Assembly: GCF_015355785.1 (NCBI RefSeq)
Contig: NZ_JADKYW010000005.1
Span: forward strand, 1,181,394 to 1,245,393
DNA from: Arthrobacter gandavensis
GTDB taxonomy: Bacteria; Actinomycetota; Actinomycetes; Actinomycetales; Micrococcaceae
DNA length: 64,000 bases
Direction: 5' to 3'
The stretch's first letter is position 1. Every line of letters starts with the position of its first letter. A model generated the notes under the pieces. That model worked only from the letters and a program-made list of their open reading frames with translations. It was not told where the DNA came from and did no database searches. A program made the translations under genes and the position numbers. Positions 57,009-64,000 of this stretch are shown one piece after another.

Positions 57009-59225
57009 TCAGGCTGCGCTCTCCAGCACGCCGGCCAGCAGCGGGGCCAGGGCCAGGGACCCGGCAGCGCTGAGATGGTACGCATCCGCATAGAGCGGTG
57101 CATTTCCCACGAACGCCGGGCACCGTTCCTGCACGCAGAACCACCGTGTGGTGTCGACCCACTCCACGTCCGGATTCCCCTGTGCCGCGGCACCGGATTC
57201 AAGGTCCAGCCGAAAGCCGTGGTTCTCGGCGAGCCGGGTTTCACAATCAGCCGGGGTGCTGAAGCGCGTGGCGCACTGCGCCGGGTCCTTCGCCTCCGGT
57301 GGAGCGGAGAGCACTACCGTCCGGTCCGCACTGCCGGCCAGCTTCGCGTGGATCCGGGTGGTGCCCTCCCGCCATTCGGCGTCGGCCGCAACAGCGGTGG
57401 CACCGCTGGCCAGCGCCGGGTCATAACGGAAGGAGGCCATGAGCAGTACGTCCGGATCCAGCTGCCCGATCCGCTCGACGGCCCAATCCCGGAACGCGGG
57501 ACATTCCGGATAGGGAGCGCCGCCGATCCTGTTCTGCGGCACGTCCGCAGGTGCGCAGCCCGCGGCGGTGTAGACATGGATCCGCCATTCCGCCGGGTCC
57601 AGTACGGCGCGGAGGGCCGGCAGGTAGGCCATGGCAACTGAATCGCCGTACAGGACCAGATCCTGCGGTGCATCCGCTTCGCCGTAGATGCAGTGTCCGG
57701 TGTTGGCCACCGGATCTTCCTCCCGGGCCTCGTTTCCGCCCAGGCAGCCGTCCACGATCCACTCAGTTGGCTTTGCGCTTCGGCCGCCTTCCGTGAAGGT
57801 TGCGGGATCCGGCGACAGGGCGGGCCACTGCGTGCTGTCCAGCGCCTTTCGGAGGGCTGTGGTGTGGGCTGCCAGCGGGTCCGGCCGGGAGGCGGAGTCC
57901 GGTGACGGAACGGCGGCCGACGGCGGGTTGGCTGCTGCCGGCGTGTCGGACGGCCGGAGCGTGGCATCCAGGGTGACGGCGATCAGGACTGCGGACAGCA
58001 GGCCTCCGGCAGCAGCCGTCGCGGCCAAGCGGGCCGGACGCGGCTCCAGTGCCGGCCGGCGGTAGCGCCGGCCGCGTTCCCTGGCGGCGTAGCGCGGCTG
58101 CAGCCAGCGCGAGCGGCGGACCGGATCTTCGATCCTGTGGAAGGAAAGCACTGCCAGGCAGACTGTCAGGGCCAGCGCCAGGGCCGGTGGTGTCTCTGGA
58201 GCGAGTGCAGCCGCGAACACCACCAGGGGGAAGTGCCAGAGATACAGGGAATAGGAAATCCGGCCAATGTAACGGCTGGCCGGATTCGTCAGCGGCCACA
58301 GAATGCGGTTGTGCCCCGGTCCGCGGGCACCTGTCCCGGCGGCCAGGACGAGCAGCGTGGAGAGCACGGGGAGGGCGGCGGCGGGTCCGGGAAACGCACT
58401 GTCAGCGGAAAGCAGGAGGATGGATGCTGCCAGGCCCGTCAGTCCGGCCCATGCCGCGGCAGCGCGGCCCAGGGCCGGGAGGCGGGACAGCCAGGGCGAC
58501 GCGACTGCGAGCATCGCTCCCGTCCCTAGTTCCCAGGCACGGGAGAACGTGGAGAAGTATGCGGTGGTGGGACGGTTTGCCGTCTCCCAGACAGCGAACG
58601 CGAAGCTGGCCGCGCACAGTGCACCGAGAAAGAGCAGGAGCAGCACCCGCGTTCCGCGGTCGGTGAGGCGCAGTGCCGCGGTAACGGCGATCCCGGCCAT
58701 CAGGACCCAGGGCCAGACCAGGTAGAACTGCTCTTCCACACCAAGGGACCAGAAGTGCTGCAGCGGTGAGACGGCGATTCCGGCATGGAGGTAGTCGGTG
58801 CCGGAGGCAGCGAAGCGCCAGTTGCCCACGAAAAGGAAGGACCAGACGGCGTCTTCCAAGATGGCCGCGGCACGCCCGGGACCAAAAACGAGGAACGCCG
58901 CCGCGGAGGTCGCGGCCAGGACCGCAGCCGCGGCCGGAACCAGCCGGCGCACGCGGCGCCGGTAGAACTCCGGCAGGGAGAGCTTCTGCGGGGATGTGAT
59001 CTCCCGCAGCAGGATGGTGGTGATCAGGAACCCGGAAATAACGAAGAAGACGTCCACTCCGGCGTAGCCGCCGGCAGGCCAGGCCAGCAGGTGGTGGGCC
59101 AGCACGGCGAGGACGGCCAGAGCGCGCAGGCCTTCGATGTCATAGCGGAACCTTCCGGCCGGCCGGTGCCGCGGACGGGCGGGAACCCGGGCACGGGGGG
59201 CAGGCGGGGTGGCAGGCGCGGACAA
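57009..59225 (-). CDS. OafA/YrhL-type acyltransferase with SGNH domain
   Basis: The 738-residue protein has a ten-segment acyltransferase-3 domain (about 28-370) starting FRYDIEGLRALAVLAVLAHHLL and a C-terminal SGNH esterase-like domain (about 480-735) with YGDSVAMAYL and DAYHLS. Such proteins O-acetylate cell-envelope polymers or antibiotics. The start is a TTG with weak ribosome binding site; the exact start is uncertain. Confidence 0.9.
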   Translation of the reverse strand: MSAPATPPAPRARVPARPRHRPAGRFRYDIEGLRALAVLAVLAHHLLAWPAGGYAGVDVFFVISGFLITTILLREITSPQKLSLPEFYRRRVRRLVPAAAAVLAATSAAAFLVFGPGRAAAILEDAVWSFLFVGNWRFAASGTDYLHAGIAVSPLQHFWSLGVEEQFYLVWPWVLMAGIAVTAALRLTDRGTRVLLLLFLGALCAASFAFAVWETANRPTTAYFSTFSRAWELGTGAMLAVASPWLSRLPALGRAAAAWAGLTGLAASILLLSADSAFPGPAAALPVLSTLLVLAAGTGARGPGHNRILWPLTNPASRYIGRISYSLYLWHFPLVVFAAALAPETPPALALALTVCLAVLSFHRIEDPVRRSRWLQPRYAARERGRRYRRPALEPRPARLAATAAAGGLLSAVLIAVTLDATLRPSDTPAAANPPSAAVPSPDSASRPDPLAAHTTALRKALDSTQWPALSPDPATFTEGGRSAKPTEWIVDGCLGGNEAREEDPVANTGHCIYGEADAPQDLVLYGDSVAMAYLPALRAVLDPAEWRIHVYTAAGCAPADVPQNRIGGAPYPECPAFRDWAVERIGQLDPDVLLMASFRYDPALASGATAVAADAEWREGTTRIHAKLAGSADRTVVLSAPPEAKDPAQCATRFSTPADCETRLAENHGFRLDLESGAAAQGNPDVEWVDTTRWFCVQERCPAFVGNAPLYADAYHLSAAGSLALAPLLAGVLESAA

Positions 59226-59354
59226 CGATTCGCTTTCGCTTCAACGGGTGGGGCCAGCAATGAATCTAGCCCGGTGGTGCTCCCACCCGCCACTTAGCTC
59301 ACGACAGGCCCAAAAACTGTCCTAACCCTTGACACAGCAGCCCTCGGTGTGGCG

Positions 59355-60842
59355 CTAGGCGGCGTCCTGCTCCGCCATCCGCGCGGCCTGCCGCGTGATG
59401 TTCTTGGCCATGGAGGGGAAGATCAGCCCGTGGAACGGATAGATCAACCACCAGTACAGCCGTCCCAGCAATCCGCGCGGGAAGTAGATCGCCCGCTGGC
59501 TGTAGACGCTGCCCTCGCCGTCGGGGTCCACCCGCAGCTCCAGCCAGGCTTTGCCCGGAACCCGCATCTCCGCCCGGAGCCGAAGCAGCGTACCGCGCTC
59601 CAGGAACTCGACGCGCCACCAGTCAACGACGTCGCCGGTCAGCAGGGTGGCGGGGTTCCGCCGGCCCCGGGTTAGGCCTGCACCGCCCACCGTCTTGTCC
59701 AGTACACCGCGGATGGCCCAGGCCATGGGCAGGGAATACCAGCCGTTCTTGCCGCCAATCCCCTCGATGACCTGCCAGACGTGCGCCGGGTCGACGTCGG
59801 AGCGGCGGCGGCGCCGGTCCACGTATACGGTCTGTCCCGCCCAGTCCGGGTCCGAGGGCAGCGGTTCGGACGCCTGGTCCGCGGCACTCGAGGCGCTGGC
59901 CCAGGTTGTCTCCACCTCGTTGCGGGCTTCTTTGCCCAGCGCGCGGGTCACGGCGTCGTGATAGTTGGTCAGTCCGCCGTCGGGAACCGGAATGTAGTCA
60001 TTAATGTCCCGTTCCTTGGCCACGGCGTCGTGCTGCAGGGACTCAACGAGCGGACGGGACATGGCCAGCGGGATCGGGGTCACCAGCGCCACCCAGAGCC
60101 CGGCCAGCTTGGGGGCGGGGATGGGCAGGGCGTAAATGCGCCGGCGGGGCAGCCCGGCAACCCGGGCGTACCCGTTCATGATGTCCGCGTACTCCAGGAC
60201 CTCGCCGGAACCGATGTCGAAGGTGCGGTTCAGGTCCTCGGGCAGGTTTGCGGCCTCCACCAGGTAATGCAGGACGTCCCGCACCGCGATCGGTTCGATT
60301 TTCCGGCGCACCCAGCTGGGAGCGGGCATGACCGGCAGGGTTTCGGTGAGGTGGCGGATCATCTCGAAGGACGCGGACCCCGAGCCGATCACCACGCCGG
60401 CCTGGAACACCACGGCCGGAACGGCGCCCTTGAGCAGGATCTCGCCGACGGCGGTGCGTGAGGCCATGTGCGGGGAAAGCTCGCCCTCGTTCGGGTGCAG
60501 CCCGCCCAGGTAGACGATGCGCTGAACGCCGGTTTTCTCCGCTGCCTCGGCGACGATGTTGGCGATGTCCTCCTCCTGGGCTGCGAAACCCTTTCCGGAG
60601 GCCATCGAATGGACCAGGAAGTACACCGTGCCCACGTCCTGGAAGGCGTTTGCCACCGACTCGGCGTCGGAGAGGTCTCCCTGGACAATTTCGACGTCGT
60701 CGCGCCAGGGGACGTCATTGAGCTTTTCCGGGGACCGGACCAGTACCCGGACGGTGCGGCCGTCCGCCAGCAGCAGCGGAACGAGGCGCCCGCCAATGTA
60801 GCCCGTTGCTCCGGTGACCAAGACCCGCTGAGTGTCCGCCAT
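59355..60842 (-). CDS. SDR-type NAD(P)-binding protein with DUF2867 domain
   Basis: The 495-residue protein has an atypical SDR/NmrA-like Rossmann domain (VLVTGATGYIGGRLVPLLLADG) and a C-terminal DUF2867/SRPBCC-like half with VWQVIEGIGGKNGWYSLP. Such fusions are common in actinobacteria; the reaction is unknown. I chose the ATG at 60842 over one at 60857. It is divergent from ligD. Confidence 0.9.
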   Translation of the reverse strand: MADTQRVLVTGATGYIGGRLVPLLLADGRTVRVLVRSPEKLNDVPWRDDVEIVQGDLSDAESVANAFQDVGTVYFLVHSMASGKGFAAQEEDIANIVAEAAEKTGVQRIVYLGGLHPNEGELSPHMASRTAVGEILLKGAVPAVVFQAGVVIGSGSASFEMIRHLTETLPVMPAPSWVRRKIEPIAVRDVLHYLVEAANLPEDLNRTFDIGSGEVLEYADIMNGYARVAGLPRRRIYALPIPAPKLAGLWVALVTPIPLAMSRPLVESLQHDAVAKERDINDYIPVPDGGLTNYHDAVTRALGKEARNEVETTWASASSAADQASEPLPSDPDWAGQTVYVDRRRRRSDVDPAHVWQVIEGIGGKNGWYSLPMAWAIRGVLDKTVGGAGLTRGRRNPATLLTGDVVDWWRVEFLERGTLLRLRAEMRVPGKAWLELRVDPDGEGSVYSQRAIYFPRGLLGRLYWWLIYPFHGLIFPSMAKNITRQAARMAEQDAA

Positions 60843-60974
60843 TGCCCCAACATACACACACCGGGACCCGCTTCGTGCGGCCTTGGACTATCCCTCCCAA
60901 AAACGGGTCCAGATTTTGTAAGCATGCTGATGTCTACTGGAAATTGCCCGGAGATCCCGGTAAGACTAGAGGGC

Positions 60975-63560
60975 ATGGCGACAACGGGAACGGACCCGAA
61001 GCAGCGGGAAACGGTCAATGTGGACGGGCACCGCCTGCGCCTGACTTCGCTGGACAAGGTGCTCTACCCGGAGACGGGCACCACCAAGGCGGATGTCCTG
61101 TCCTACTACGCGGCCATCGCACCGACCCTCATTCCCTACGCACGCAACCGTCCGGCCACGCGCAAACGGTGGGTCAACGGGGTCGGAACACCGGAGCATC
61201 CCGGCCAGGTCTTCTTCCAGAAGAACATTGACGACTCCGCCCCGAGCTGGGTGAAGCGGTACACGATTGAACACAAGGACCACTCCAACGTCTATCCGCT
61301 GGTCAATGACCTGGCGACGCTGACCTGGCTGGCGCAGCTGGCGGCCCTGGAGATCCACGTGCCGCAGTGGCAGTTCGGCCCGCGCGGAGTCCGGCAGAAT
61401 CCGGACCGCCTGGTCCTCGACCTGGACCCCGGGGAAGGTGCTTCACTGGCCGACTGTGCCGAAGTGGCCAGACTGGCCCGCAGCATCCTCACGGACATGG
61501 GCCTGGACGCCCGCCCGGTCACGAGCGGCTCCAAGGGCATCCATCTCTATGCTGCATTGGACGGCGGACAGACCTCGGACGAGGTCAGTGCCGTTGCACA
61601 TGAACTGGCCCGGGCGCTGGAAGCCGATCATCCGGACCTGGTGGTCAGCGACATGAAAAAGACGCTGCGCAAGGGCAAGGTGCTGGTGGACTGGAGCCAG
61701 AACAACGCCAACAAGACCACCATTTGCCCCTACTCGCTCCGGGGACGCTTCCGGCCCATGGTCGCTGCCCCGCGGACGTGGGAGGAACTTGAGGATCCGG
61801 ACCTGGCACAGCTGGACTACGGGCAGGTGCTGGACCGGATCGAGGACATCGGGGACCCGCTGGGCGGTATGCACACGGGCGAAGCCGACGCCGACGTGCT
61901 GGACGCAGGAGCGGAGCCGGACAGGCTGCACAAGTACCGGAGCATGCGCGACGCCGCGAAGACTCCCGAGCCCGTGCCGGAGGAGGCGCCGAAGGCCGTG
62001 GAGGGGGACGGGAACAGCTTCGTCATCCAGGAACACCACGCCCGGCGGCTGCACTGGGACTTCCGGCTGGAACGGGACGGCGTGCTGGTTTCCTGGGCGG
62101 TGCCCAAAGGTCCTCCCGCCACCCCGGACAAGAATCACCTGGCCGTCCAGACCGAGGACCATCCGCTGGATTACGGCGGTTTCGAAGGAACTATTCCCAA
62201 AGGGGAATACGGTGCCGGCGAGGTGACTATCTGGGACCACGGCACCTACGAGACTGAGAAGTGGCGCCCGGACAAGGAAGTGATCGTGACGGTCCACGGC
62301 CAGCCCGACGGCGGCCTGGCAGGGGACGGTTCGGCAGTGCGCCGCTTCGCCTTCATCCATACCGGCGGACAGGACGGCAAGAACAACTGGCTGCTGCACT
62401 TGATGAAGGACCAGGGCGCCAAAACAACCAAGACAGCCGATTCCGCTCAACGGTCGAAGCAGGCAGCAGCCAAGGAGGACCCGGCGCAGGTGGCCAAAGC
62501 TGCCGCGAAGGCCGGCCCTGAACCGCTGACCCTTCCGGATGCCGCCGCAGTGAAGAAGGACGTTCAGGAGTCCGGGATGCCGTCGCTGAGGCCCATGCTG
62601 GCCACTCTGGGTTCCCGGGCAGACATCAACGACGACGCCGAGTGGGCCTTCGAGATGAAATGGGACGGTGTGCGGGCCATCGCGGAGGTGACCCCGGAAG
62701 GAACCCGGCTGATCAGCCGCAACGGCAACGACATGACGGTTGCCTATCCCGAACTGCAGGAACTCGGCAGCTTCCTGAATGGCGAACGGGCCGTGCTGGA
62801 CGGGGAAATCGTTGCGCTGAACAAGGCCGGACGCCCGGACTTCGGCCTGCTCCAGCCGCGGATGCACCTCACCCGGGCCAGGGACGCGGAAGCCGCGGCT
62901 GCGAAGACTCCGGTGCAGTTCATGGTCTTTGACCTGCTCTGGCTGGACGGAAACCCGCTGCTGGAACTCAGCTATGACCAGCGCCGCGAAATCCTGGAAC
63001 AGGCGGTTGAACCCGGGGACGGCAGCGGGCACGTCCAGGTTCCGCCTGCACTGGACCTGGACATGGACGAAGCCGTTGAGGCCAGCAAGGAGCTGGGCCT
63101 CGAGGGGATCATGGCCAAGCGCCGCTCCGCCGACTACTCAGCGGGAACCCGGTCCCGGAGCTGGATCAAGCTCAAGAACCAGTTCAGCCAGGAAGTGGTG
63201 ATTGTGGGCTGGCGGCCGGGCCAGGGCAACCGGGCCAACAAGGTCGGCTCGCTGCTCGTGGCGGTTCCGGACGGGACGGAACTGCAGTACATCGGCCGGG
63301 TCGGATCCGGCCTCAGCGAAAAGGACCTCGCCCTGGTGGGTTCCCGGCTGAAGAAACTTTCCCGCAAGACAGCACCGCTGGACGACGTGCCCCGCGCTGA
63401 CGCCTCGGACGCCCGCTGGGTCCGCCCGGTCCTGGTCGGAGAGGTTACCTACGCCGAACGCACCGGAACCGGCAAGCTCCGCCATCCTGTGTGGCGCGGG
63501 CTCCGGCCGGACAAACGGCCCTCCGACGTCGTACCTGAAATCCCGGCGCCGTCGTCCTAG
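60975..63560 (+). CDS. ligD: Multifunctional ATP-dependent DNA ligase LigD
   Basis: LigD completes NHEJ with Ku: polymerase, end-trimming phosphoesterase and ligase activities. The 861-residue protein has the order POL (about 15-300: [22 protein letters not shown]), PE (about 340-480: [29 protein letters not shown]) and LIG (about 530-860: [10 protein letters not shown] nucleophile lysine, [14 protein letters not shown]). The POL-PE-LIG order matches mycobacteria. I chose the ATG at 60975, where the conserved core begins; the open frame runs farther upstream through the divergent SDR gene. Confidence 0.96.
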   Translation: MATTGTDPKQRETVNVDGHRLRLTSLDKVLYPETGTTKADVLSYYAAIAPTLIPYARNRPATRKRWVNGVGTPEHPGQVFFQKNIDDSAPSWVKRYTIEHKDHSNVYPLVNDLATLTWLAQLAALEIHVPQWQFGPRGVRQNPDRLVLDLDPGEGASLADCAEVARLARSILTDMGLDARPVTSGSKGIHLYAALDGGQTSDEVSAVAHELARALEADHPDLVVSDMKKTLRKGKVLVDWSQNNANKTTICPYSLRGRFRPMVAAPRTWEELEDPDLAQLDYGQVLDRIEDIGDPLGGMHTGEADADVLDAGAEPDRLHKYRSMRDAAKTPEPVPEEAPKAVEGDGNSFVIQEHHARRLHWDFRLERDGVLVSWAVPKGPPATPDKNHLAVQTEDHPLDYGGFEGTIPKGEYGAGEVTIWDHGTYETEKWRPDKEVIVTVHGQPDGGLAGDGSAVRRFAFIHTGGQDGKNNWLLHLMKDQGAKTTKTADSAQRSKQAAAKEDPAQVAKAAAKAGPEPLTLPDAAAVKKDVQESGMPSLRPMLATLGSRADINDDAEWAFEMKWDGVRAIAEVTPEGTRLISRNGNDMTVAYPELQELGSFLNGERAVLDGEIVALNKAGRPDFGLLQPRMHLTRARDAEAAAAKTPVQFMVFDLLWLDGNPLLELSYDQRREILEQAVEPGDGSGHVQVPPALDLDMDEAVEASKELGLEGIMAKRRSADYSAGTRSRSWIKLKNQFSQEVVIVGWRPGQGNRANKVGSLLVAVPDGTELQYIGRVGSGLSEKDLALVGSRLKKLSRKTAPLDDVPRADASDARWVRPVLVGEVTYAERTGTGKLRHPVWRGLRPDKRPSDVVPEIPAPSS

Positions 63561-63604
63561 GAACTCCAGACCGCCACCCACCCCCAACCGGGAGGAACGC
63601 AGCG

Positions 63605-64000
63605 ATGACCGAGACCCGAACCCCTGAAGAACGCCTGCCCGGCACCGCCTTGCCGCCGGAAAGCCAGCTCCAGGCAGTAGACGCCTGGTGGCGTGCGGCC
63701 AACTATCTTTCCGTTGGGCAGATCTATCTGCGGAACAACCCGCTGCTGCGCCGGCCCCTTGAACCGGGGGACGTGAAGGGGCGGCTGCTGGGTCACTGGG
63801 GAACCACTCCGGGCCTGAACTTCATCTACGCGCACCTGAACCGGCTGATCAATGAGACCGGCCAGGAGTTCCTGTTCATCACCGGCCCCGGGCACGGAGG
63901 GCCGGCGAATGTGGCGAACGCCTGGTTGGAGGGAACCTATTCGGAAATCTACAGCCACGTCGGCGAGGACGAGGACGGACTGCACACCCTCTTCAAGCAG
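63605..64000 (+). CDS. Phosphoketolase (N-terminal part, cut by window end)
   Basis: The first 132 codons of a thiamine-diphosphate enzyme that cleaves xylulose 5-phosphate or fructose 6-phosphate to acetyl phosphate. The signature [21 protein letters not shown], the [11 protein letters not shown] segment and the [14 protein letters not shown] motif near residue 100 identify it. GGAGGAACG precedes the ATG at 63605. The gene continues beyond the window. Confidence 0.93.
   Translation, partial: MTETRTPEERLPGTALPPESQLQAVDAWWRAANYLSVGQIYLRNNPLLRRPLEPGDVKGRLLGHWGTTPGLNFIYAHLNRLINETGQEFLFITGPGHGGPANVANAWLEGTYSEIYSHVGEDEDGLHTLFKQ

Noticed and set aside
60468-60974. 169-codon N-terminal extension of ligD
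   Set aside because: It runs through the divergent SDR gene and is not like any LigD; the conserved protein starts near 60975.
61443-63032. 529-codon open frame opposite ligD
   Set aside because: Antisense shadow of LigD, whose motifs are clear on the other strand.

Overview
The window is a 64 kb piece of a high-GC actinobacterial chromosome spanning the replication origin. The gene order (rpmH-rnpA-yidD-yidC-jag-rsmG-parA-parB leftwards; dnaA-dnaN-recF-dciA-gyrB-gyrA-DUF3566-tRNA-Ile-DLW39-tRNA-Ala rightwards), frequent GTG starts and the crgA / sortase E / pabA / pknB-pknA-pbpA-rodA-pstP-fhaB-fhaA block point to Micrococcaceae, most likely an Arthrobacter-like genus. This is an inference from gene order and protein character, not from a database search.

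Left end (1-6.2 kb): about 3.5 kb with no credible gene but many parS centromere sites (five exact 14-mers, two one-mismatch sites and one degenerate site in the parB terminator loop), followed by parB and parA, each with one more exact parS inside its coding sequence. Together these look like the chromosome's segregation centromere, lying wholly on one side of the origin.

Origin core (6.2-21 kb): ribosome/RNase P/membrane-insertion genes read leftward; dnaA and the replication and gyrase genes read rightward. oriC is the dnaA-dnaN gap (about 11.31-11.56 kb), with many DnaA boxes and an AT-rich stretch. Three tRNA genes lie in the window (Ile, Ala, Leu).

Second DnaA cluster (24.7-25.2 kb): a gene-free stretch between a rhomboid protease and crgA holds five perfect TTATCCACA boxes, more perfect boxes than oriC itself, plus inverted repeats. 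It is probably a DnaA-titrating or replication-control locus, or a DnaA-regulated promoter region for the cell-division gene crgA.

Cell-envelope block (25.3-36.7 kb): crgA, sortase E, a tiny membrane protein, a PabA/TrpG amidotransferase, then the leftward operon fhaA-fhaB-pstP-rodA-pbpA-pknA-pknB, which couples Ser/Thr phosphorylation to peptidoglycan synthesis and division.

Right half (37-64 kb): accessory and metabolic genes. Notable are a DUF5997/LysR-like divergent pair, gluconokinase with a FadR-type regulator, Dps, an FAD-Rieske oxidoreductase, a translationally coupled cassette of acyl-CoA-dehydrogenase-like protein, PIG-L deacetylase/methyltransferase fusion and glycosyltransferase, the NHEJ genes ku and ligD, SoxR with an apparent SoxR box in front of a flavin reductase, a lysE/lysG exporter pair, a TetR/hydrolase pair with twin palindromic operators, an L,D-transpeptidase, an OafA-type acyltransferase, and the start of a phosphoketolase gene cut by the window end.
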